The notes under the pieces are model-generated. The model searched no databases. It saw only the letters and a list, made by a program, of their open reading frames with translations, and was not told where the DNA came from. A program made the translations under genes and the position numbers. Shown here piece after piece: positions 16,499-24,124 of a DNA stretch of 64,000 nucleotides; within the stretch, counting starts at the first letter, position 1; each line of letters starts with the position of its first letter. This stretch comes from Treponema sp. OMZ 790 (GTDB taxonomy: Bacteria; Spirochaetota; Spirochaetia; Treponematales; Treponemataceae): NCBI RefSeq assembly GCF_024181285.1, contig NZ_CP051201.1, positions 2,108,001 to 2,172,000 on the forward strand, written 5' to 3'.

Positions 16499-17845
16499 AT
16501 GAAAAATTTAACTCAAGGAAATGAGCTAAAGCAAATAACGCTTTTTTCCTTACCGATGCTTTTAGGCAATATCTTTCAGCAATTATATAATGTGGTTGAC
16601 AGCATTGTAGTAGGAAAAAACATAGGAGACCATGCCCTTGCCGCCGTAGGAATATCCTTCCCGGTATGGTTTATTTTTATATCCCTTGTCATAGGCTTTA
16701 CCATGGCCTGCAATATTTTAATAGCTCAATTTGTAGGAGCAAAAAAACATGAAGAAATAGACAGGGTAATTCAAACAAGTATATTGATCTTGTTTTGGGC
16801 AGGTCTTATAGTTACGGTCATAGGAATCTTTTTTGCGCCCTATATTTTAAAGATGATGAACACTCCCTCGGATGTCTTTGAAGAAGCCCTTATTTATCTA
16901 AGGCTCATCTTTAGCGGAATGATTTTTTTGTTTATATACAATGCCTTCAATTCAATGCTGAGAGGTTTCGGCGACTCGATGACGCCTCTTTATGCACTAA
17001 TCATTTCCACAATAATAAACATAGGCCTTGACTGTTTATTTGTCATAGCATTTAAATGGGGAATTGCAGGAGCTGCAATAGCAACAGTGATAGCCCAATT
17101 TGTTTCATGCCTTTGGCTCATCCTGTATTCGAGAAAAAAATATGAGGCTTTTAGACTCAACTTTTTTAAGTTAAGGTTCGATAAGCTTATCTGTGTACAG
17201 TCCGTCAAAATGGGCTTCCCCTCAGGGATTCAGCAAGCCTTGGTCGGAGGCGGCTTTATGGCCCTCCTTTCGATTGTAAACACCTTCGGCACACAGACGG
17301 CAGCAGCCTATTCGGCCGCAGGAAAACTTGACGGCTTTATCGTTATGCCTGCCTTAAACATAGGAGTTGCCCTTTCATCATTTACGGGGCAAAACATAGG
17401 AGCCGGAAAATTGGACAGGGTAAAAAGGGGCTTACATGCTTCATTACTCTTAGGTCTCGGAATTACGGTTACGGCTACTACTGCAATAGTTATTTTCGGC
17501 AAAAGCGTTATGCATCTTTTTGTAAACAATCCCGAAGTAATCGCATTGGGAGCCCGATACCTGATAATAGTCGCCCCTGCATATTTTTTTAATACGATAA
17601 CCTTTACCTTGAATGGAGTTGTACGCGGAGCGGGAGAAACGGTTTTCCCGATGATTTCGACCCTGATGGCTATGTGGGTGTTTAGGGTACCGGCAGCAGC
17701 CCTGCTTTCAAGATACTTAGGCTCGGACGGAATTTGGTTGGCCGTTTCTATCGGTTCGGCTGCAGGCTGTCTTTTAACCTTCATTTACTATTGTTCGGGA
17801 AAATGGAAAAAAAAGGCAGCCAAGATTCTTGATGCAAAAAAATAA
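16499..17845 (+). CDS. MATE-family efflux transporter
   Basis: A 448-residue inner-membrane protein with about 12 predicted helices in two related halves. The first half starts QITLFSLPMLLGNIFQQLYN and the second near GFPSGIQQALVGGGFMALLS, the repeat typical of MatE domains. Members export drugs or metabolites in exchange for Na+ or H+. AAGGATAA lies before the ATG, 28 bases after the cyclase stop, so it is probably in the same transcript. No substrate can be assigned. Confidence 0.87.
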   Translation: MKNLTQGNELKQITLFSLPMLLGNIFQQLYNVVDSIVVGKNIGDHALAAVGISFPVWFIFISLVIGFTMACNILIAQFVGAKKHEEIDRVIQTSILILFWAGLIVTVIGIFFAPYILKMMNTPSDVFEEALIYLRLIFSGMIFLFIYNAFNSMLRGFGDSMTPLYALIISTIINIGLDCLFVIAFKWGIAGAAIATVIAQFVSCLWLILYSRKKYEAFRLNFFKLRFDKLICVQSVKMGFPSGIQQALVGGGFMALLSIVNTFGTQTAAAYSAAGKLDGFIVMPALNIGVALSSFTGQNIGAGKLDRVKRGLHASLLLGLGITVTATTAIVIFGKSVMHLFVNNPEVIALGARYLIIVAPAYFFNTITFTLNGVVRGAGETVFPMISTLMAMWVFRVPAAALLSRYLGSDGIWLAVSIGSAAGCLLTFIYYCSGKWKKKAAKILDAKK

Positions 17846-17921
17846 GCGGATGATTTGACTTGGCGGATTTTTCAATTTTAAATAATAACTATAGATTAAT
17901 TTTTATTTTAAAGGAAAAAAA

Positions 17922-18767
17922 ATGAAAGAAAAATTATTAAGTTTTTTTTACATTGTTTGCGGAGTTTTGATGATAGCATCAGGAATTCATTTCTTTTTGC
18001 TGCCTTCAAAACTGTCTTTGGGCGGAGCAACCGGTATGGCCTTGGTATTGTCAAAATACCTGCCGCTTTCTACAGGGGCACTGCTTGTCGTGGTAAACAT
18101 TTTTTTGTTTGCCTTGGGCTTTTTAATCATCGGAAACAAATTCGGTCTTAAAACGGTTTGTGCAAGCCTCGGGCTTTCAGGGGCCGTATGGCTTTTGGAA
18201 ATTTTTGTTCCGCTTCAGACTCCCATTGTAAACGATAAATTTTTACAGTTAATCATAGCCGTTAGTCTTTACGGCGGCGGCGTAGGTATAGTTTTAAACC
18301 AATATGCTTCAACCGGAGGAAGCGATATTTTTGCAATGATCTTTCAAAAATATTTCGGCCTTGACTTGGGAAAGGGATGTTTACTTACAGACTTCACTAT
18401 CACCGTTTTTGCAGGTTTTGCTTACGGAACGGAAATAGCCTTGTTCTCTTTAGTGGGCGTAATCATAAACGGCCTCGTAATCGACTCCACAATCGACGGT
18501 CTTAACATGAGTAAATACTGTGTAATAAATACCGACAAACCCGATGATCTTTGCCGCTTTATGGTAGAGCTCGGCCGCTCGGCAAATGTCTACAAAGCAA
18601 CCGGAGCCTACACAAAGGCCGAACGCTCGGTTATCCAAACCGTCATGAGCCGCCGCGACTTTGTAAAACTAAAAAGCTATCTTGCCCAAAACGATCCTAA
18701 GGCCTTTATGGTCGTAACAAACGCCCACTCCGTATTCGGCTGGCATTGGAGAAGAATAGGCGAATAA
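17922..18767 (+). CDS. YitT-family membrane protein (DUF2179 C-terminus)
   Basis: The 281-residue protein has five or six membrane helices (GVLMIASGIHFFLLPSKLSL near the N-terminus, GGVGIVLNQYASTGGSDI in the middle). A cytoplasmic DUF2179 domain of about 80 residues follows (YCVINTDKPDDLCRFMVEL). This is the standard YitT architecture and length. Function is not established for the family. AAAGGA precedes the ATG; it follows the MATE gene after 76 bases on the same strand. Confidence 0.87.
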   Translation: MKEKLLSFFYIVCGVLMIASGIHFFLLPSKLSLGGATGMALVLSKYLPLSTGALLVVVNIFLFALGFLIIGNKFGLKTVCASLGLSGAVWLLEIFVPLQTPIVNDKFLQLIIAVSLYGGGVGIVLNQYASTGGSDIFAMIFQKYFGLDLGKGCLLTDFTITVFAGFAYGTEIALFSLVGVIINGLVIDSTIDGLNMSKYCVINTDKPDDLCRFMVELGRSANVYKATGAYTKAERSVIQTVMSRRDFVKLKSYLAQNDPKAFMVVTNAHSVFGWHWRRIGE

Positions 18768-18780
18768 GAAAAGCTGCGGT

Positions 18781-18808
18781 TTGCTAAACGGCATTTTTGT
18801 GATATAAT
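18781..18808 (+). promoter_or_regulatory. Promoter of the Rpn-like gene
   Basis: TTGCTA (18781-18786) and TATAAT (18803-18808) are 16 bases apart, followed by AAGGAGG and the ATG at 18831. The expression signals look intact although the gene behind them is broken. Confidence 0.65.
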
Positions 18809-18830
18809 TATATACAAGGAGGCACAGGAA

Positions 18831-19888
18831 ATGACTAAGCACAAACGCAGCTATAAAGACTCTGTCTTTGTCGACCTTTTCAGCGAAGATGAAAAGGCAA
18901 AAGAAAACTTTTTATCGCTTTATAACGCCTTGCATGGTACGAATCTACCGCTGTCCTGTCCTGTAGAAAATATAAGGCTTGATAACGTAATGTACATGAA
19001 CATAATCAATGATGTATCCTGCCTTGTAGACGGTAAAATCATTGTGTTGGCTGAACACCAATCGACAATAAACGAGAATATGCCCGGTCAAAGAATGTAC
19101 TTCCATGTACATTCTTTGACTTCGAGTTTTGAGTATAACTCAAAACATCGTAAGCTAAAACCGCCGCCATCCATGGCGGTTTTTGAATCAGCCTTTTTGA
19201 AAATAGGCGGAGCAGATTCAAGGCACGTGCAAAAAATACCCGCAAGCGTATCGGGTATACGCTGAGGACTATTTTTTGCTAAGTAACGCAGAAGATGCCC
19301 GTATATTTTCGAAAAAACCGGAGTTTTATGTTTTCTATAAACGGCACAGATGACTATCCTGAAACTACAATGCTAAAACTCTCCGATGCTTTTATAACAA
19401 AACCCGAACCCATACCTTTGGAGTTGACGGTACAGGTTTTAAACATCAATACCGATAAGGCAAACAAAATCCTGGCGGCGTGTAAACCGCTTGAAGAATA
19501 CAGCCTTTTTGTAGAAGAGGTAAGAAAACAAACACAACAAGACAGGGAAAACGGCTTTACCAATGCAGTAAAGATATGCATAGATAAAGGCATCTTAAAA
19601 GACTATTTAATGAGAAAATCACGGGAGGTAATAAATATGTTGGTAGCAGAATATGACTATGATACGGACATAGCCGTACAAAGAGAAGAAGCCCGTAGAA
19701 TAGCTTTCTCCGAAGGCATCGAAAGAGGTATTGAACAAGGTATGCAACAAGGCATGGCGCGAGGCATGGAACAAGGCTCTTACCAAAAAGCATTTGAAAC
19801 GGCAAAAAATTTGCTTGCAATGAATTTTCCTATCGAAAATATTGCTCAAGCTACCGGTTTAAGTATTGAAGAAGTAAAAGCCTTATAA
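18831..19888 (+). pseudogene. Rpn/PD-(D/E)XK transposase-associated nuclease, disrupted
   Basis: The N-terminal part (YKDSVFVDLFSEDEKAKENF, then SCLVDGKIIVLAEHQSTINE) is the PD-(D/E)XK core of the Rpn/PDDEXK_2 family, which includes recombination-promoting nucleases. After ENMP the expected sequence is replaced by about 170 bases rich in palindromes, and the frame ends at 19265. Native-looking coding resumes in another frame (SNAEDARIFSKKPEFYVFY). An extra A in TATAAACGGC near 19331 then shifts it again into INGTDDYPE and on to 19888. The last part has the Glu/Gln/Gly-rich IEQGMQQGMARGMEQG helix usual in this family. So the gene carries one insertion or replacement and two frame changes. Confidence 0.8.
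19087..19256. repeat. Palindrome cluster inside the Rpn-like pseudogene
   Basis: Four perfect or near-perfect hairpins lie in a row. The first is 19087-19120, a 14-bp stem around TTCCAT. Next come 19126-19146 (GTTTTGAGT-ATA-ACTCAAAAC), 19157-19183 (AAAACCGCC with its complement) and 19238-19256 (AGCGTAT-CGGGT-ATACGCT). On the minus strand the first and third have GGA in the loop. They interrupt the coding frame and appear to be an insertion. Confidence 0.65.
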
Positions 19889-19896
19889 GAATCAAC

Positions 19897-20124
19897 ATGT
19901 TAGTTGCAGAATATGACTATGATACGGACATAGCCGTACAAAGACAAGAAAGCCTGATGATTGGTATACAGCAAGGTATCGAACAAGGTATACAACAAGG
20001 CATGGAACAAGGCTCTTATCAAAAAGCATTTGAAACGGCAACAGCATTTAAACGGCTTGGTATTGATATTGAAAAAATAGCTGAAGGAACCGGCCTTTCT
20101 GTCGAAGAAATCGAAAAGCTTTAG
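19897..20124 (+). pseudogene. Duplicated 3' end of the Rpn-like gene
   Basis: This 75-residue ORF repeats the C-terminus of the gene just upstream: MLVAEYDYDTDIAVQR is identical, followed by a shorter Gln/Gly-rich helix (IEQGIQQGMEQGSYQKAFET). It ends in a related but different tail (GIDIEKIAEGTGLSVEEIEK). It begins nine bases after the first copy ends. It lacks the nuclease core, so alone it cannot be an active Rpn. It could be a spare 3' cassette for recombination or the leftover of a tandem duplication. Confidence 0.65.
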
Positions 20125-20141
20125 CCCCCTCATTCGCAGTC

Positions 20142-20250
20142 CCGGCACGGATGCCGGAACAGCCGTAGATACCGCGAGTTTCCCTTGAGCAAACCGTTTG
20201 CCCAAGACAAACTCGTTGCATACAATCGGACACGATGTCCGATTGTATGC
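20142..20250 (+). repeat. GGA-loop and related palindromes after the Rpn remnant
   Basis: 20142-20157 is CCGGCA-CGGA-TGCCGG. 20175-20214 is an imperfect palindrome (GAGTTT with AAACTC, inner GCAAAC with GTTTGC). 20218-20250 is a perfect 15-bp stem around CGA, whose centre reads GGACACGATGTCC. No ORF occupies this segment. Confidence 0.7.
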
Positions 20251-20278
20251 CATGTACGGAAAAGCTTTATATCGGCAT

Positions 20279-20305
20279 AAAAACGGGACAGGATGTCCCG
20301 TTTTT
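20279..20305. terminator. Bidirectional terminator with GGA loop
   Basis: AAAAACGGGACA-GGA-TGTCCCGTTTTT is a perfect 12-bp palindrome with A- and T-runs at both sides. It separates the Rpn remnants (plus) from the convergent LRR gene (minus, stop at 20311). Its centre ACAGGATGT resembles the other GGA hairpins nearby. Confidence 0.75.
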
Positions 20306-20310
20306 AAAAC

Positions 20311-22272
20311 CTAAAACGTGCTGAACTTTGCTTTTTTAGCCGCCTCGTCATCGCCGGGAACCGCCATATCATCAAGAGCTGCCGGGGCGGTGTAAGCGGC
20401 AAGTTGGGCATTTTTTACCTTTATGCCGCCTGCTTCCAAAGCGGTGCAGTTTTTAAAAAGCCCTTTAAAGGCTTTTTCACTGCCGATATCTGCCGGATTA
20501 TAATTGCAGTGAAGTTTTACCCTTTTAAGAGCGGTGCAGCCTGCAAAGCAGTAGCGCATACTGGTAACGCCGGAAGGAATGTCGGGAGCTTCAGTTAAAC
20601 TTGTGCAGCCGTTAAAACAGTATGCCATATACGTAGCGCTTGCAAGAATAACGGGAGCTTCAGTTAAACTTGTACAGCCGGAAAAACAGTAATACATATT
20701 CGTAACTTTTGCAGGAATGTCGGGAGCTTTAGTTAAACTTGTGCAGCCGTCAAAACAGTTTCCCATATTCGTAACGCTTGCAGGAATGGCGGGAGCTTTA
20801 GTTAAACTTGTGCAGCCGTAAAAACAATATGCCATATTCGTAACTTTTGCAGGAATAACGGGAGCTTGAGTTAAACGTGTGCAGCCGGCAAAACAGCCTG
20901 CCATATTCGTAACTTTTGCAGGAATGGCGGGAGCTTCAGTTAAACGTGTGCAGCCGGCAAAACAGTATCTCATATCCGTAACGCTTTCAGGAATAACGGG
21001 AGCTTGCGTTAAACTTGTGCAGTTGTCAAAACAGTAGAGCATATTCTCAACGCTTGAAGGGATATTAGCAAGCGACACAAGATTGGTACAGCCGGAAAAG
21101 CTCGCTGACATACTTTTAAGACCTTCAACTTCGCCGGGCAGTTTAAGGGCAACTTTTTTGGCAGGGTGAGCCTGTATCTTTTTGCCCAGTTCTCCCGCTT
21201 CAGTATTGGTGCCTACGACTTTGCCCGCAAGGTCTTCTTTAGATACGCCCGTAACCTCGATGAAGTTTACCTTATCGGCAAAGGCGGTGTTTGTAAGGTA
21301 GGCGTCAAGCTCGGCGTAGGCTACCTTTACGTATTCGATAGGGAGTTCTCCTCCTATGGTTGCAAACTTCGCCGCTTGTTCCGCAGGAGTGCCGCCGGGA
21401 ACTGCCATTACATCAAGGGCTTCGTCGGCGGTGTAGTTATTGTAGAATGCGGCGGGTACTTTTACCCCGCCTTCTTCCAAAGCGGTGCAGTTTTTAAAGA
21501 CTCCCTTAAACCTGTTCCCCGTACCGTTATAATTACAGAGAAGCTTTACCCCTTTTAAAGCGGTACAGCCGTAAAAACAGTTTTTCATACCTATAACACT
21601 TGAAGGAATGTCGGGAGCTTGCGTTAAACTTGTGCAGTTTCTAAAACAGTATGTCATATTCGTAACTTTTCCGGGAATGGCGGGAGCTTTGGTTAAACTT
21701 GTGCAGCCGTAAAAACAGCTTTGCATATCCTTAACGCTTGTGGGGATAACCGGGCCTTGAGTTAAACTTGTGCAGTCCTTAAAACAGCCTGCCATATTCG
21801 TAACGCCCTCGGGTATGTTTGCAAGCGACACAAGATTGGTACAGCCGTAAAAGCACCAGCTCATATCGTCAAGATCTGCAACTTCGCCGGGCAGTTTAAG
21901 GGCAACCTTTTTAGGAACGGCAGCCAGTATCTTTTTGCTCAGTTCTCCCGCTTCAGTATTGGTGCCTACGACTTTGTACGCAAGGTCGTCTTTAGATACG
22001 CCCGTTACCTCGATGTAGTTTACCTTATCGGCAGACGCGGTGTTTGCAAGGTAGGTTTCAAGCTCGCTATAGGCTACCTGTACATAGACGGAGCCGCTTC
22101 CGCCGTCAGACGAACCGCCTCCCGTGTTCCCGCCGGAACTTGTTCCGCCGCCTCCTGCGGCGTTGGGGCAGGCGGTTAAAAGCCCCATAATCACTAACGA
22201 TGCGGCAAGTGCAAGTACTGCCGCCCAACTTGTAAAGCGCTTTTGGCTTTTGTTTGTGTTTGAGTTTTTCAT
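20311..22272 (-). CDS. BspA-like leucine-rich-repeat lipoprotein
   Basis: A 653-residue surface-type lipoprotein. Its signal peptide ends MGLLTACPNAAGGG, very similar to that of the FGE-domain gene at 1.2 kb. Two homologous modules follow (about residues 65-310 and 315-650). Each begins with a VAYSELETYLANTASADKVN-type segment and continues with 23-residue repeats of the form CFxGCTSLTxAPxIPxxVTNM, then ends with TALKxVKLxCNYN and a short tail. The repeats are the treponemal Cys-containing LRR_5/BspA type, associated with adhesion to host matrix or other bacteria. The second module has more repeats than the first, consistent with internal expansion. AGGAGG precedes the ATG; the leader is highly structured. 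Confidence 0.88.
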   Translation of the reverse strand: MKNSNTNKSQKRFTSWAAVLALAASLVIMGLLTACPNAAGGGGTSSGGNTGGGSSDGGSGSVYVQVAYSELETYLANTASADKVNYIEVTGVSKDDLAYKVVGTNTEAGELSKKILAAVPKKVALKLPGEVADLDDMSWCFYGCTNLVSLANIPEGVTNMAGCFKDCTSLTQGPVIPTSVKDMQSCFYGCTSLTKAPAIPGKVTNMTYCFRNCTSLTQAPDIPSSVIGMKNCFYGCTALKGVKLLCNYNGTGNRFKGVFKNCTALEEGGVKVPAAFYNNYTADEALDVMAVPGGTPAEQAAKFATIGGELPIEYVKVAYAELDAYLTNTAFADKVNFIEVTGVSKEDLAGKVVGTNTEAGELGKKIQAHPAKKVALKLPGEVEGLKSMSASFSGCTNLVSLANIPSSVENMLYCFDNCTSLTQAPVIPESVTDMRYCFAGCTRLTEAPAIPAKVTNMAGCFAGCTRLTQAPVIPAKVTNMAYCFYGCTSLTKAPAIPASVTNMGNCFDGCTSLTKAPDIPAKVTNMYYCFSGCTSLTEAPVILASATYMAYCFNGCTSLTEAPDIPSGVTSMRYCFAGCTALKRVKLHCNYNPADIGSEKAFKGLFKNCTALEAGGIKVKNAQLAAYTAPAALDDMAVPGDDEAAKKAKFSTF

Positions 22273-22291
22273 ATCAAACCTCCTCTATTAG

Positions 22292-22412
22292 GGGGAGAGA
22301 GCACTTGCTTAAAAGCATACGTCCTGTATGCTTTTAAGCTCGAGTTTTTTGCAAGCAAAAAACTCGCCGAACTTACGCGGGCGGACATCCTGTCCGCAGT
22401 TCCTCTCTCCCC
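22292..22412 (-). promoter_or_regulatory. Structured 5' leader of the LRR lipoprotein
   Basis: On the minus strand CTCTCTCCCC and its complement GGGGAGAGAG (plus 22403-22412 and 22292-22301) enclose three palindromes. Two of them show GGA in the minus-strand loop: GCGGACA-GGA-TGTCCGC (22397-22381) and a 14-bp stem around AGGAC (22339-22307). The innermost one lies about 35 bases before the ATG. The closing arms and position match the leader of the FGE-domain lipoprotein gene. Confidence 0.55.
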
Positions 22413-22654
22413 TCATTCGCAGTCCCGAACAGGATGTTCGGGAAAGCTTTATATCCCCGACGTTTTAGACGGTGTACACACCGCCTAAAACTCGAAGCAT
22501 AAAATCGCACACGGATGTGCGATTTTATGCCTCCCGGCACGGATGCCGGAACAGTTCCATATAAACAAGTTTGCCTCAAGGCAAACTTGAAGCATAAAAA
22601 CTCACAGGACGTGAGTTTTTATGCACCGCACTGCCAAAGGGCTCTGCCCTTTGG
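22307..22654. repeat. Array of palindromes, many with GGA loops
   Basis: Nine hairpins occur in about 350 bases. Stems and loops: 22307-22339 (14 bp, loop GTCCT on plus); 22341-22366 (12 bp, AA); 22381-22397 (7 bp, TCC); 22424-22442 (CCCGAACA-GGA-TGTTCGGG). Then 22462-22490 (imperfect); 22497-22530 (15 bp, CGGA, centre ACACGGATGT); 22534-22549 (CCGGCA-CGGA-TGCCGG, identical to 20142-20157); 22566-22589 (10 bp, TCAA); 22592-22624 (14 bp, AGGAC). A last one at 22634-22654 has loop TCT. The stems are unrelated to one another but the GGA-type centre recurs. No ORF is convincing here. Confidence 0.75.
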
Positions 22655-23189
22655 AAACCCGTTTAAATTGTTGGGTGTATTTTTAAATTGAAGCTGTCAT
22701 GTGCTATCTGCACTGTGGACTTCAATATCCAATTTATCAGTTGACAATAGGTGTTTATACTTTGTCCTTTGTCATTTGATTCCGTTATCAATTTATGATT
22801 AGCAGGGCAGAGAAAATCCGCCTTGGGTGCTTGAGCTTTGAGAAGATTGTGCTGTGTGTGCGGTTTATTTAAAAGAGTGTCGAGTGTCGAGTGTCGAGTG
22901 TCGAGTGTCGAGTGTCGAGTGTCGAGTGTCGAGTGTCGAGTGTCGAGTGTCGAGTGTCGAGTGTCGAGAAATTATGGGGGCCGGATCGGCTTTGTCAAGT
23001 AGTTTGACGGTTTTTTGAGAACTTTTATCTTTTACATTACATTGATACTTTGTTTTCATAATTACATTATAGTGCAAGTTTTTGCAAATAACAACTTTTT
23101 GGGAAAGTTTTTTTAATTTTTTATCGAATAAAATTAATATATTTGTAACCTTTTTTTTTATTTTGCAGTTATATTTGTTGAGGTTAGAT
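22655..23189. other. Gene-free stretch
   Basis: Apart from the heptamer repeat at 22875-22968 I see no gene, RNA or clear terminator here. Minus-strand frames across the heptamers translate to a repetitive HSTLDTR peptide that overlaps the start of the next gene and is not credible. Confidence 0.5.
22875..22968. repeat. Heptanucleotide tandem repeat (GAGTGTC), about 13 copies
   Basis: The unit GAGTGTC repeats without a mismatch for 94 bases (13.4 copies). A seven-base unit of this length is prone to slipped-strand copy-number change. It lies 221 bases before the Met-rich lipoprotein start (plus) and about 600 bases upstream of the LRR gene (minus). Confidence 0.95.
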
Positions 23190-23972
23190 ATGAGAAACAA
23201 ATTTATTTTTTTTGTTGCCATTTTAATGGCTGTAATTTTTGCCGCAGGATGTGCATCGGGCAAAAATATGAAAGACGGAATGATGCACAATGATATGATG
23301 GATGATAACATGATGATGGCTGACTATGTCCTTGAGTCCGGAACAGTTATGTCAGGCGATGCCATGGGCTCACAGCTTTTGATTAAAAGCAATGCAATGG
23401 GCAAGGAAAGCGATGTTATTTTGACAATCCAAGAAACAACACCGGCAATCGATGCTGTTTCGGGAGCTTCGACAAAAAAATCGGACATCAAAAAAGGCGT
23501 TAAAATCCATGCATGGGTTTCTTCAGCATATGCTGCAAGCATGCCGCCCAAAACGGCAGCCAAAGTAATCCTTGTCAACGCAAAAGACATGACATCAGTT
23601 CCTGTTTTAATTGAAGTTGCCGGTATTTCTTCTGTAAAAGACGGAATGACAATCACTGCTAAAGACGGTTCAATGTGGATGTTTGAAAAAAACGCCATGA
23701 TCGAAATGTATGCCGCCAAGGAAAAGATCAATGCATCCGCTCTTAAAAAAGGAGCCAAAGTACTCGTTTGGAAAGACGGCATGATGATGAAAGATGACAT
23801 GAAGTCCGATATGATGATGAAGGACGATATGAAATCCGACAAAATGATGAAAGACAACATGAAAAAAGACGAAATGAAGTCTGACATGATGAAGAAGGAT
23901 GATATGAAGTCCGACAAAATGATGATGAAAGGCCCTCACAAGGTAAAGAAAATCTTAATCATCGAAAAATAA
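23190..23972 (+). CDS. Methionine-rich lipoprotein
   Basis: The 260-residue product starts at the ATG at 23190 (GAGG upstream; the longer frame to 23082 has no ribosome site) with a lipoprotein signal ending FAAGC. A Met/Asp/Asn/His stretch (MMHNDMMDDNMMM) follows, then a central domain of about 150 residues with VSGASTKKSDIKKGVKIHAW and AMIEMYAAKEKINASALKKG. The tail of about 50 residues is built of MKxDxMK-type units. Methionine clusters of this sort bind copper(I) or silver in other proteins, so a metal-binding envelope role is possible, but I know no named family. A terminator follows. Confidence 0.75.
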   Translation: MRNKFIFFVAILMAVIFAAGCASGKNMKDGMMHNDMMDDNMMMADYVLESGTVMSGDAMGSQLLIKSNAMGKESDVILTIQETTPAIDAVSGASTKKSDIKKGVKIHAWVSSAYAASMPPKTAAKVILVNAKDMTSVPVLIEVAGISSVKDGMTITAKDGSMWMFEKNAMIEMYAAKEKINASALKKGAKVLVWKDGMMMKDDMKSDMMMKDDMKSDKMMKDNMKKDEMKSDMMKKDDMKSDKMMMKGPHKVKKILIIEK

Positions 23973-24000
23973 GCCGATTGATTAATCTTGCTTAACAATA

Positions 24001-24043
24001 ACAGGGACAATGCCGAATATTCCGGATGTCCCTGTTTTTTTTT
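24001..24043 (+). terminator. Terminator of the Met-rich lipoprotein gene
   Basis: ACAGGGACA (24001-24009) pairs with TGTCCCTGT (24027-24035), followed by nine T. Confidence 0.9.
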
Positions 24044-24124
24044 CTTATAAAGGTACTGGATTATTTTTGTAAAAGCTGATATATTGGTTCTAATTCACCA
24101 ATAACGTATTAAGGAGTTAAAACT

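Noticed and set aside
22865..23311. Minus-strand ORF with HSTLDTR repeats
   Set aside because: It is a translation of the heptamer repeat, overlaps the start of the Met-rich lipoprotein and has no ribosome site.
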